Below, piece after piece: positions 42,625 to 52,139 of a stretch of 64,000 nt of DNA; positions within the stretch are counted from its first letter, which is position 1, and each line of letters begins with the position of its first letter. The position numbers were made by a program, and so were the translations under genes. The notes under the pieces are model-generated. The model did not search any database and was not told the DNA's origin. It worked only from the letters and a program-made list of their open reading frames with translations. Source of the stretch: an uncultured Pelagibacteraceae bacterium (GTDB lineage: Bacteria; Pseudomonadota; Alphaproteobacteria; Pelagibacterales; Pelagibacteraceae). Location of the stretch: assembly GCA_902592655.1 (NCBI GenBank), contig CACJFE010000006.1:19686-83685 (forward strand), written 5' to 3'.

Positions 42625-43173
42625 ATGATACAAATAGAACCTACACCAAACCCTAACTCTCTCAAATTTTTATCTGAAAAGACTATTTCAGCTATTGGGA
42701 CTGAAGAATTTCAAAAAGATAATATAGAAGAGCTATCTAATGAATTTATTAAGGAGCTATTAAATTTTAAAGGAGTAGAATTAATACTTTTATCAAAAAA
42801 TTTTTTATCAGTGAAAAAAAATGATGAGGTTTCTTGGGACGAACTTAAACCAATGATAATCTCTCATATAAATCATTATTTTGAAAACAATAAAGAACCA
42901 ATATTAAAAGAAAAAATAAACGATATAAATTCTGATGGCACTAAAGATGAAACTGTTAAAAGAATACTAGAGGTATTGGATACAAAAATTAGACCAGCTG
43001 TAGCCAGAGATGGAGGCGATATAAAATTTAAGTCTTTTCAAGATGGAGTAGTTAAAGTTGAATTACAAGGAAGTTGCTCTGGTTGTCCTAGTTCATTAAT
43101 GACACTAAAGCAAGGCGTTCAAAACTTATTGAAACATTATATAAAGGAAGTTCAATCTGTAGAGGCAGTATAA
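42625..43173 (+). CDS. NifU-like Fe-S scaffold (Nfu N-terminal plus NifU C-terminal)
   Basis: IQIEPTPNPNSLKFL; ARDGGDIKF...GSCSGCPSS CxxC. Confidence 0.95.
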   Translation: MIQIEPTPNPNSLKFLSEKTISAIGTEEFQKDNIEELSNEFIKELLNFKGVELILLSKNFLSVKKNDEVSWDELKPMIISHINHYFENNKEPILKEKINDINSDGTKDETVKRILEVLDTKIRPAVARDGGDIKFKSFQDGVVKVELQGSCSGCPSSLMTLKQGVQNLLKHYIKEVQSVEAV

Positions 43174-43177
43174 GAAA

Positions 43178-44704
43178 ATGAAAAAAAGATTAAGCTACAG
43201 AGATAAATTAATTGAGCTAGCATATATATATAATGTTAGAGAAATTCAAGATTATGTAAAAAGTAAGAAAAATTTGACCACTGGTCAAATTGAATTAATT
43301 TTAAAAAAAAATAAAATTACCATACCTAAAGAATTTAATACGAGTTTTTTAAAAGAAAACTTCTCAAAGCCTTTATCCAAACTAAAATTGAGTATAGCTG
43401 ATTATAAAGAAGAAAAAATTAGAGAAAAAAACAGATTTTTTAGAAAAGTAGAAAACTATAAATATGATACATCCAGAAAAGTTAATAGAGGAGCAGCTAA
43501 TTTATGGAAGGGAGCAGGAAACGTAGGATTTAATTTTTTAAACATCCTACCAAAATTAGGTGCTACCATAGCAAGTTTTTTCGGAAATCTTTTTACAGAT
43601 GTTTTCAACTCAATTTATAATCAACAAATAGATAAAAAAAGTGCTAGGAATGTAATTATAGGGTTCTTGGCAATTTGTATAATATCGACATCTATTTTTG
43701 CGGGTCTCAAACAATTTAAGAATTTAAATTTCTTTGATAAAAAAGCTGAAGTAAATAAAACCGAAACCGAAGTTAAGAAAGAATTAAAAAAAAAAGAGAA
43801 GATCGTAAAGGTTCCTGAAAAAAAAGTAGAAAAAAAGGAAAAGAGAGATTTAAAAGTTGAAAAGAAAGAAAAAAAACCTGAGTTAAAAGTAAAACGAAAT
43901 AATGTAGCAGAGGTAATTCTGCCAGATCTTAATTTAAAAACTGAAACAGTTATTCAATTATTTAAAGATGTGGATTATGATTTAAAAAAAGTAAGAAGTG
44001 AAAAATTGGTAAAACCTATTTATTTTACCCAGTTTCCTAAAGATTTAGACAATCTGCAAAGCGTAAAAATTAAAAAAGAAACTTTTATAAAAATTGTCCT
44101 TCCATTGGTAGTAGCTGAAAATGAAAAAATATTAGATGATAGACAAAAACTAAAAGATCTATCACTAAAAAAATTCACAACAGATGCCGAAAAGCAGTGG
44201 CTAAGGCAAAAGTTATTAGAATATAAAGTAAAAAAAAGTGATCTCGGTGAGTTAATGACCCGAATGGATATTATACCAGTATCTATTGCGCTAGCTCAAG
44301 CTGCTAAAGAAAGTGGTTGGGGAACATCTAGGTTTGCTTTAGAGGGAAATGCGATTTTTGGTCAGTGGACATGGGATGGCCAGGGTATTGCACCACTTAA
44401 AAGAGATAGTAATAAAAATCACAAAATTTTGAAATTTCCCATACTAAGAGCTTCAGTTAAAGCTTACAAAAATAATCTTAATACCCATAAAAGTTATGTA
44501 AAGTTTAGGTTGAAAAGAAAATCACTTAGAGATGATAATAAAGATATTAAAGGCTTATCTTTGACTAACACATTAAAAAATTATGCTCAAACCGGTTCTG
44601 AATATACAAAGATTCTTAATCAAATAATTACTCAAAATGATTTATCAGATTTTGAGCTTGTAAAACTAGTAAATTCAGTCAGACAAGTAGAGTTAAATTC
44701 ATAA
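43178..44704 (+). CDS. Membrane-anchored Bax-like glucosaminidase
   Basis: Single TM, K/E-rich linker, PVSIALAQAAKESGWGTSRFALEGNAIFGQWTW. Confidence 0.88.
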   Translation: MKKRLSYRDKLIELAYIYNVREIQDYVKSKKNLTTGQIELILKKNKITIPKEFNTSFLKENFSKPLSKLKLSIADYKEEKIREKNRFFRKVENYKYDTSRKVNRGAANLWKGAGNVGFNFLNILPKLGATIASFFGNLFTDVFNSIYNQQIDKKSARNVIIGFLAICIISTSIFAGLKQFKNLNFFDKKAEVNKTETEVKKELKKKEKIVKVPEKKVEKKEKRDLKVEKKEKKPELKVKRNNVAEVILPDLNLKTETVIQLFKDVDYDLKKVRSEKLVKPIYFTQFPKDLDNLQSVKIKKETFIKIVLPLVVAENEKILDDRQKLKDLSLKKFTTDAEKQWLRQKLLEYKVKKSDLGELMTRMDIIPVSIALAQAAKESGWGTSRFALEGNAIFGQWTWDGQGIAPLKRDSNKNHKILKFPILRASVKAYKNNLNTHKSYVKFRLKRKSLRDDNKDIKGLSLTNTLKNYAQTGSEYTKILNQIITQNDLSDFELVKLVNSVRQVELNS

Positions 44705-45745
44705 TTATTTGTCACTCACAACATATTGAATACCAAGCCATCTCCAAAAACCATCATTTTCTTTTAGTGAGCAATTTATTCTTCCTCTTTCACTAATAAA
44801 TTTTTCAGCTATTTTAATTTCTAAAAGATTTGTCTCTTTAAATGAAATTTCTGAATTTCTCCACTTATTTCCTTCGTTAGAAAAACAATTAATATTTTTT
44901 AACCCTTTTATATTTTCTAAAAATTTAATTTTTACTACTGGGGGATTATTAGATTGTAAAAGATATTTATCTTCTGGAACAATACTTTTATACTTGAAAG
45001 GCAAAGTTCTCATCAAAGTCTTGAATCTTTTTACATCTCCATACTTTTCGTTAATAGGAAATCGCGGTAATTCAAAATAATCTTTAGTTTCGTCTATAAC
45101 TCCTGAATGTTGACCAAAAGCGTATTTGAACCCTAAATCTTTTATAATCTTTTTAAACTCATTACTGTATTCACCAAATGGATATGAAAAAAAATCCGAA
45201 TTTTTACCTAATTTATTTTTAAAAATATTTATCGATTTTATAATATCATTCTTTATGACTTCTTCTTTTTCTTCCACAAGATACTCATGTGAATGACTGT
45301 GATTACCTATCTCTACATTTTCATTTTTATGAAGCTCTAGAATTTGACTCCAAGTCATATAATTAAAAGCACCAACTTCCCTAGTATTTACAAACAATAT
45401 GAAAGGAATTTTTTTGTCCCTAAGTATTGGCCAAGCATTTTGGTAAAAAGATAATAAACCGTCATCTATTGTGAGTAAAACCTTCCTCTCTTGTTTGTTT
45501 TGACTAATTTTTTTACCAAAATCATTCGGATGAATGAATCGCATATTTTCATTTTCAATTATCTCAAGTTGATTTTTAAAAACATCCAACTGTATATTTG
45601 TAGACGGATATTTACTTTCATTAAATCTGTGGTACATGATTGATATAACTCCATAATCATCAAAATTATTAGATGCGATTAAGTTTGAATGACTGGATTT
45701 GAAAGTTATAATAGTAACCAAAAGAATGGATAATTTTTTAATCAT
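44705..45745 (-). CDS. Polysaccharide deacetylase family protein
   Basis: ISIMYHRF, VLLTIDDGLLSF, EIGNHSHSHEYL, SYPFGEY; start trimmed to ATG at 45745 (signal peptide MIKKLSILLVTIITF). Confidence 0.9.
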   Translation of the reverse strand: MIKKLSILLVTIITFKSSHSNLIASNNFDDYGVISIMYHRFNESKYPSTNIQLDVFKNQLEIIENENMRFIHPNDFGKKISQNKQERKVLLTIDDGLLSFYQNAWPILRDKKIPFILFVNTREVGAFNYMTWSQILELHKNENVEIGNHSHSHEYLVEEKEEVIKNDIIKSINIFKNKLGKNSDFFSYPFGEYSNEFKKIIKDLGFKYAFGQHSGVIDETKDYFELPRFPINEKYGDVKRFKTLMRTLPFKYKSIVPEDKYLLQSNNPPVVKIKFLENIKGLKNINCFSNEGNKWRNSEISFKETNLLEIKIAEKFISERGRINCSLKENDGFWRWLGIQYVVSDK

Positions 45746-46106
45746 TAGCTGCACAGGTAATAATGATAAATTAGGATTAAGGATAAATAAAGAATTTTTT
45801 ATTCGTAATTTACTTGAAAAGAAAAACGTTAGTGAAAATTTGGTTGAAGAAATATCAAAATTCACAAAAGAATATAAAACTAATATAGATGAAAACTTTA
45901 GCGTCATAATTAATCAAGGACCTGGTAGTTTTTCTAGTATAAGAATATCAATAGCAGTAGCCAAAGGTCTAGAAATATCAAAAAAAGTAAAAATTTATGG
46001 TTATAATAGTGTTGATTTGAAGATTTTTGACAAAGAAAATGTTGAAAATCTTGTAAATAGTAATTTAATAGAAAAAAAATTGATTAAGCCTATCTATTTA
46101 AGTTAG
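45726..46106 (+). CDS. tsaB: TsaB (t6A biosynthesis), half-length
   Basis: NQGPGSFSSIRISIAVAKGLE and terminal PIYLS; start trimmed to ATG 45726; ~126 aa only. Confidence 0.75.
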   Translation: MDNFLIISCTGNNDKLGLRINKEFFIRNLLEKKNVSENLVEEISKFTKEYKTNIDENFSVIINQGPGSFSSIRISIAVAKGLEISKKVKIYGYNSVDLKIFDKENVENLVNSNLIEKKLIKPIYLS

Positions 46107-46114
46107 ATTATAGC

Positions 46115-46534
46115 ATGAGTGTTATTGAGGAAAAATGTAAACAAAAAGGCGTTAGACTAACTGATCAAAGAAAAGTTATCGCTAAAGTTTTATCTGAGTC
46201 AAAAGAAATTTATGGATCAAAAGACCATCCCGATGTTGATGAGTTGCACAAGAGAGTTTCAGCTCTTGATGATAAGATAAGTATTGCTACCGTTTATAGA
46301 ACAGTAAAACTTTTTGAAGAAGCTGGTATATTAGTAAAACATGATTTCAAGGCTGGTAAAGCTCGTTACGAAATAAATGATGATCACAATCATTTAATCG
46401 ATATTAATAGCGGCGAAATAGTTGAATTTGTAGATAAAGATATTGAAGAACTTCAAAAAAAAATTGCAAAAAAACTTGGTTATAACCTCGTAGATCATAA
46501 ACTTGAATTATACGGTTCGAAAATAAAAAAATAA
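46115..46534 (+). CDS. fur: Fur family regulator (Fur/Mur type)
   Basis: RLTDQRKVIAKVL, TVYRTVKLFEEAG, DDHNHLIDINSGEIVEF. Confidence 0.9.
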   Translation: MSVIEEKCKQKGVRLTDQRKVIAKVLSESKEIYGSKDHPDVDELHKRVSALDDKISIATVYRTVKLFEEAGILVKHDFKAGKARYEINDDHNHLIDINSGEIVEFVDKDIEELQKKIAKKLGYNLVDHKLELYGSKIKK

Positions 46535-46536
46535 CT

Positions 46537-47871
46537 TTGAAAAAAAAAATTTTCATAAAAACCTTTGGCTGTCAAATGAATGAGTATGATAGCAATCGTA
46601 TTTATGATCTTGCATACGAGATAAACTATAAAAAAACAAATAGTTTAAAAGAGGCAGATTGCTACGTGTTGAATACTTGTCACATCAGAGAAAAAGCAAC
46701 AGACAAAGTTTATCATGATATTGGTAGAGTAAAAAAGAAATTTAGAAATAAAAAAAAACCTATTGTTGTTGTAACAGGATGTGTAGCGCAAGCGGAGGGT
46801 GAAATATTATTGAAACAAGAAAAATACATAGATGCTGTTATCGGACCACAATCCTATCAAGATTTTAAAAAAACTATTTTAGATTTAGAAAAAAAACATA
46901 TAAAAATAAACCATACGGAATTTGAAGTGATAGAAAAATTTGATAAATTAAATATTACTAAAAATTCTCAAAGTAGCGTTTCTTCATTATTAACTATTCA
47001 AGAAGGGTGTGATAAATTTTGTAAGTTTTGCGTTGTGCCATATACAAGAGGATCTGAATATTCAAGATCTATTAAAGAATTAATTAATGAGGCAAAGCAA
47101 TTAGTAGATAATGGTGCTAAAGAAATAATTTTACTTGGACAAAATGTCAATGCTTATAATTCTTATGGAAAAAAACTTTCAAATTTAATTCAAGAAATCT
47201 CAAGCATAAAAGATTTAAAAAGAATTAGATATACAACATCTCATCCGATAGATTTTTCCGAAGACTTGATTAGTGCGCATAGTAATTTCGAAAAGCTGAT
47301 GCCACTGATCCACTTACCTGTGCAAAGTGGATCTAGCCATATTTTGAAAAAAATGAATAGAAAACATAATATAGATTATTATTTGAACCTTATAGAAAAA
47401 TTAAAGAAAAAAAATTCTTTAATTAAGTTTTCAAGTGATTTTATAATTGGCTATCCAGGTGAAACAGATGAAGATTTTAATCAATCGATCAGATTATTAA
47501 AATCTGTTGGTTTTATTAACACATATTCCTTTATATTCAGTCCGAGAATAGGCACTCCAGCTGCTCAAATGGAATTACTAAATGATAAAATTTGTAAAGA
47601 CAGGTTAATAACTTTTCAAAAGATTGCTGCGGATATAAAAATGGAATATAGAAAAAAACTTTTTAAAAAAAAAGCCGAAGTGCTTTTTGAAAATAGGTTG
47701 AATGGTACCGATAGTTTTTTTGGAAGAGATAAATTTAATAATTCAGTAATTGTTAATAGTAAAGAAAACTTAATTGGTCAAATCAAGGATGTTTTAATAA
47801 ATAGTGGAAATCATAGCACTTTAAAGGGTGAAATTATAAAGGATGAAACTAATAGAGAATTTGCTGCATAA
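46537..47871 (+). CDS. miaB: tRNA-2-methylthio-N6-dimethylallyladenosine synthase
   Basis: TFGCQMNEYDS, EGCDKFCKFCVVPYTRG radical SAM; TTG start. Confidence 0.97.
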   Translation: MKKKIFIKTFGCQMNEYDSNRIYDLAYEINYKKTNSLKEADCYVLNTCHIREKATDKVYHDIGRVKKKFRNKKKPIVVVTGCVAQAEGEILLKQEKYIDAVIGPQSYQDFKKTILDLEKKHIKINHTEFEVIEKFDKLNITKNSQSSVSSLLTIQEGCDKFCKFCVVPYTRGSEYSRSIKELINEAKQLVDNGAKEIILLGQNVNAYNSYGKKLSNLIQEISSIKDLKRIRYTTSHPIDFSEDLISAHSNFEKLMPLIHLPVQSGSSHILKKMNRKHNIDYYLNLIEKLKKKNSLIKFSSDFIIGYPGETDEDFNQSIRLLKSVGFINTYSFIFSPRIGTPAAQMELLNDKICKDRLITFQKIAADIKMEYRKKLFKKKAEVLFENRLNGTDSFFGRDKFNNSVIVNSKENLIGQIKDVLINSGNHSTLKGEIIKDETNREFAA

Positions 47872-47876
47872 TTAAT

Positions 47877-48881
47877 ATGTCTGAGATAAGTAAACTAGAA
47901 CAAAATATAATAATTAAAAAAATCGACAATGAGACTGTTAATATACAAATAGATAACAACGATATGTTAAAATCTATAGCTGGTCAATTTGATCAAAACC
48001 TAAAAGACTTAGCTAAAATTACTAATACAACTATTTTTTTTAGAGGAAACACGATTACGTGTAAAGGAAAAGATGTAAAAATCAGAGAGTTTTGTGATGC
48101 TATTAGATTTTTAGCAAATAAATATTTTTTAACGAACATTATTGAAAAAGAAGATATATTAATTTCAGTGAAAAAAAATTTAGAATCAAAAGACTCGAAT
48201 ATAAAGTCTTTTAAGCAACTAATTAAAACACCTAGAAAGTCTGTAATTGCTAGATCGGAGAAACAATCAGATTATATTAAAGCTTTGAAAGAAAATGATA
48301 TTGTTATGTCTCTTGGGCCAGCAGGCACTGGTAAAAGTTTTTTAGCTGTATCAGTTGCGGTTACAATGTTAATTGAAAAGAAAATTGAAAGAGTGATTTT
48401 ATCTAGACCAGCAGTTGAAGCTGGCGAAAAACTAGGCTTCTTGCCAGGGGACATGAAAGAGAAAGTCGATCCATATCTAAGACCATTATATGACGCATTA
48501 TATGAACTTTTTGGAGCGGATAAAATTGACAAAAAGATCGAGTCAGGAGAAATAGAAATTGCGCCCTTAGCATTTATGAGAGGTAGAACATTGAAAAATT
48601 GTTTTGCAATACTTGACGAAGCTCAAAATGCTACTGAAACCCAAATTAAAATGTTTTTAACAAGAATTGGTGAAAACTCAAAATTAGTTGTAAATGGAGA
48701 CCCATCTCAGGTAGACTTAATAAATAAATCACAATCAGGTTTAGTGAAATCTAAAAATATATTAAAAAATCTTAAAGAAATTAAAATAATTGAATTTAGT
48801 GACCAAGATGTAGTTAGACATCCACTGGTATCAAAAATAATTCGGGCTTATCAAAAAAAAAGCACTGATGATAAAATTTAA
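47877..48881 (+). CDS. PhoH-like protein
   Basis: LGPAGTGKSFLAVSVAV, LSRPAVEAGEKLGFLPGD. Confidence 0.97.
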   Translation: MSEISKLEQNIIIKKIDNETVNIQIDNNDMLKSIAGQFDQNLKDLAKITNTTIFFRGNTITCKGKDVKIREFCDAIRFLANKYFLTNIIEKEDILISVKKNLESKDSNIKSFKQLIKTPRKSVIARSEKQSDYIKALKENDIVMSLGPAGTGKSFLAVSVAVTMLIEKKIERVILSRPAVEAGEKLGFLPGDMKEKVDPYLRPLYDALYELFGADKIDKKIESGEIEIAPLAFMRGRTLKNCFAILDEAQNATETQIKMFLTRIGENSKLVVNGDPSQVDLINKSQSGLVKSKNILKNLKEIKIIEFSDQDVVRHPLVSKIIRAYQKKSTDDKI

Positions 48882-49332
48882 TGTAATTTTAAATAATCCA
48901 AAATGGAAAAAATATCTAAAAAATCCAGATTTATACATAAAAAAAAAAATTATTAAATTAAATAAAAAACAAAAAGATTACAGAAGTAAACTGTTTACAT
49001 GCACCTTGCTACTTTCTGAAAGCCAAGAAATAAAAGCACTAAACAAAAAATATAGAAATAAAAATCGAGATACCGATGTTTTATCTTTTCCTTTTTTTGA
49101 TAGGAGAGAACTAAAAAAAAAACTTAAAGATGAAAAAGAGATTTATCTAGGGGATATCATTATTAACTTAAACAAAGTTAAATTTAAAAAAGATTCAAAA
49201 CAATTTTTACTAGAATTCGATAAGCTTTGGATTCATGGATTGGTACATTTATTTGGATATGACCATAAAAAAGATAAGGATTTTTTTGATATGCTTAAGA
49301 TAGAAAAAAGACTCTTATCATATTTAAGTTAA
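48868..49332 (+). CDS. ybeY: rRNA maturation RNase YbeY
   Basis: NRDTDVLSFPF; HGLVHLFGYDH. Confidence 0.95.
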   Translation: MIKFNVILNNPKWKKYLKNPDLYIKKKIIKLNKKQKDYRSKLFTCTLLLSESQEIKALNKKYRNKNRDTDVLSFPFFDRRELKKKLKDEKEIYLGDIIINLNKVKFKKDSKQFLLEFDKLWIHGLVHLFGYDHKKDKDFFDMLKIEKRLLSYLS

Positions 49333-50898
49333 ATGTTTGATAAATTTTTAAACAATCGGCTAATAGTTCTTTATATTGCCCCATTAGCTCTTGGGGCAAT
49401 TACTGTTTTTTCTTTTCAACCATACAATTTTACTTTTATAAATTTTTTTATTTTTCCTACACTTTTTTACCTAGTTTTTTATATTAAAAAAAAATCAAAA
49501 AGCACTTATAGAAACAAACCTTACAAAAAGAATTTTTTTATTTTTGGCACATCCTTCGGTTTTGGTTTTTACTTGAGTGGAATTTATTGGATTAATAATT
49601 CACTAACTTTTGATGAAAGTTTTAAAATACTTATACCATTTGGTTTATTAGTTTTACCATTATTTTTAAGTTTATTTTGGTCAATACTAACATTTTTGAT
49701 CGGACCATATATTAATCTAAACTTTCGATCATTATTTTTTTTGTCAGGAGGAATAGCATTTTCCGATTATGTAAGATCTAAAATTTTTACTGGGTTTCCA
49801 TGGAATCTTTGGGCATATAGTTTTTCTTGGGCTACAGAAATTATACAAATTTTAAATATTATAGGTTTATTTGCTTTCAATCTGTTAGTTGTAACCTTAT
49901 TTATGACACCAGCGGTCATATTTTTTAGTATAAGTAAGGCTAAAAAAATATTTACACTTACTTCAGGACTAATTGTTTTTTTTTCTTTTTACATTTACGG
50001 AAATTATTCAATCAATCAAAATCAAAATTTTATTAAAAGTTTCGACGAAAAATACAATATCAAAGTGATATCACCTAATTTTGAGATTAAATATGATTTA
50101 GACAATAAACAAATTTTAAATAGATTTAATGATTTAGTAAGATACAGCCAACCTTCCTCAAGTATTAAAACTTTATTTATTTGGCCAGAGGGTGTTTTTA
50201 GCGGTTACAGTTACGAGGATATTGTCTTTTTAAAAGATTCTTTTTCAAAGTATTTTAGTAACAATCATTACATTATATTTGGAGTCAATCGATACGACAA
50301 AAAAAAAGAAGGGTTTTATAATGCGTTATTATTCGTTAATAATAATTTAGAAATTATTGGTGAGTATAGAAAACAAAAGTTAGTGCCATTTGGGGAATTT
50401 ATTCCATTTGAAAAGAAATTGAGAAAATTTGGTTTAAAAAAAATTACAGAAGGCTACGGATCTTTCCTTAAAGGGAATAATCAAAAAAATTTAGTATTTG
50501 AAGAATTAAATATTTTACCCTTGATATGTTATGAAACTATTTTTACGGAATTTATTCAAAAATCTGACAAAGAAACTAATTTAATAATTAATATTTCTGA
50601 AGATGGTTGGTTTGGAGAGTCAATCGGTCCGTATCAGCATTTTGTTAAAGGTATTTATAGATCTATAGAAAAAAATTCTTATTTTATAAGGTCAGCTAAT
50701 AAAGGTGTAAGTTTAATAGTTAATAACAAAGGAGAAGTAATAAAAAAACTTAATCCGACAGAAAAAGGCACTATAACCCTTGAGGTTCCACTAATAAAAA
50801 ATACCAGTAAAGCTAGAAATGATTTGATATTTTTTGTTCTTTTAATTACATATATTTTTATCTTTAACATTTACAAAAAAAATAATGTCAAAAAATAA
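49333..50898 (+). CDS. lnt: Apolipoprotein N-acyltransferase
   Basis: [43 protein letters not shown]. Confidence 0.95.
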   Translation: MFDKFLNNRLIVLYIAPLALGAITVFSFQPYNFTFINFFIFPTLFYLVFYIKKKSKSTYRNKPYKKNFFIFGTSFGFGFYLSGIYWINNSLTFDESFKILIPFGLLVLPLFLSLFWSILTFLIGPYINLNFRSLFFLSGGIAFSDYVRSKIFTGFPWNLWAYSFSWATEIIQILNIIGLFAFNLLVVTLFMTPAVIFFSISKAKKIFTLTSGLIVFFSFYIYGNYSINQNQNFIKSFDEKYNIKVISPNFEIKYDLDNKQILNRFNDLVRYSQPSSSIKTLFIWPEGVFSGYSYEDIVFLKDSFSKYFSNNHYIIFGVNRYDKKKEGFYNALLFVNNNLEIIGEYRKQKLVPFGEFIPFEKKLRKFGLKKITEGYGSFLKGNNQKNLVFEELNILPLICYETIFTEFIQKSDKETNLIINISEDGWFGESIGPYQHFVKGIYRSIEKNSYFIRSANKGVSLIVNNKGEVIKKLNPTEKGTITLEVPLIKNTSKARNDLIFFVLLITYIFIFNIYKKNNVKK

Positions 50899-52048
50899 TT
50901 ATTTATTCACGAGTGAATCAGTTTCAGAGGGACACCCAGATAAAGTTTGCGACAGAATTTCGGATATGGTTGTTGATTTATATTTATCAAAAAACCCAGA
51001 GTCCAGAGTAGCATGCGAAACATTAACAACCACAAATAAAGTAGTGTTAGCTGGCGAAATAAGAGGACCAGAAATTGATAAAGAAAATCTTGTTCAAAAA
51101 GTTAGAAATTGTATCAAGGATATTGGCTACGATCAAAAAGGTTTTAGTTGGAAAACTGCAAACATAGAAACTCATTTACACGCTCAATCATCCGATATAG
51201 CCATGGGAGTAGACTCAAAAGGAAATAAAGATGAAGGAGCAGGAGACCAAGGAATTATGTTCGGATACGCATGCAAAGAAACAGAAGAGTACATGCCTGC
51301 ACCAATTCATTTTTCACATAAAATTTTAAGACTTATGGCTGAAGATAGAAAAAAAGGATCTCTTAAAGGTATAGAACCAGACTCCAAGAGCCAAGTTACA
51401 ATGCTTTATGAGGAAAAAAAACCTATAAAAGTTAAATCTGTCGTTATATCAACACAACATTCAAAAGATTTAAATCAAGATGATGTAAAAAATTTAATTA
51501 TACCATATATAAAAAAATCAATTCCAGGTAAATATTTGCAAGATCTTAAAAATAATGAAATTTATATTAATCCGACTGGCCAATTTATAATTGGAGGCCC
51601 AGATGGAGATACTGGTCTTACTGGGAGAAAGATTATTGTAGATACTTATGGTGGAGCCGCTCCTCATGGTGGAGGAGCTTTCTCCGGAAAAGATCCTACT
51701 AAGGTAGATAGGTCCGCAGCGTACGCTTCAAGATATTTAGCAAAAAATATAGTAGCCGCTGGTATTTCGCAGAGGTGTTTGATTCAACTTTCATACGCAA
51801 TTGGAGTATCAAAACCATTGTCAATATTTATTAAATTAGACGAAGGAAAAGAATCAAAAATTGAAAAAATCAAAAATATTATTGATAAAAACTTTGATTT
51901 ATCTCCAAGAGGCATAAGACTAATGCTAAAATTAAATAATCCCATTTATGAAGTAACATCAGCTTATGGTCATTTCGGGAGAAAGCCTACTAATTCAGGT
52001 GAATTTTCTTGGGAAAAAACAGATAAAGTTGATTTATTTAAGTTCTAA
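50885..52048 (+). CDS. metK: S-adenosylmethionine synthetase
   Basis: [51 protein letters not shown]. Confidence 0.98.
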   Translation: MSKNNYLFTSESVSEGHPDKVCDRISDMVVDLYLSKNPESRVACETLTTTNKVVLAGEIRGPEIDKENLVQKVRNCIKDIGYDQKGFSWKTANIETHLHAQSSDIAMGVDSKGNKDEGAGDQGIMFGYACKETEEYMPAPIHFSHKILRLMAEDRKKGSLKGIEPDSKSQVTMLYEEKKPIKVKSVVISTQHSKDLNQDDVKNLIIPYIKKSIPGKYLQDLKNNEIYINPTGQFIIGGPDGDTGLTGRKIIVDTYGGAAPHGGGAFSGKDPTKVDRSAAYASRYLAKNIVAAGISQRCLIQLSYAIGVSKPLSIFIKLDEGKESKIEKIKNIIDKNFDLSPRGIRLMLKLNNPIYEVTSAYGHFGRKPTNSGEFSWEKTDKVDLFKF

Positions 52049-52101
52049 ACTTGAAAAACCTATAATTTTATTCTAAAAACTTGTAAATCTTAGCAATTCT
52101 G

Positions 52102-52127
52102 AAATGGGCATATGCCCATTTTTTTTT
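52102..52127 (+). terminator. Perfect-palindrome rho-independent terminator immediately upstream of nusA
   Basis: AAATGGGCATATGCCCATTT plus T tract (9 T total), then AGGAG 7 nt before nusA ATG. Confidence 0.85.
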
Positions 52128-52139
52128 AGGAGATTATAA

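Noticed and set aside
43769-43890. Lysine/glutamate-rich repeat-like stretch in the Bax-like protein
   Set aside because: Low-complexity linker between TM and catalytic domain in an AT-rich genome; not a true tandem DNA repeat.
50850-50884. Possible SAM riboswitch upstream of metK
   Set aside because: metK start overlaps the lnt coding end, leaving no 5' UTR; no riboswitch-like structure seen.
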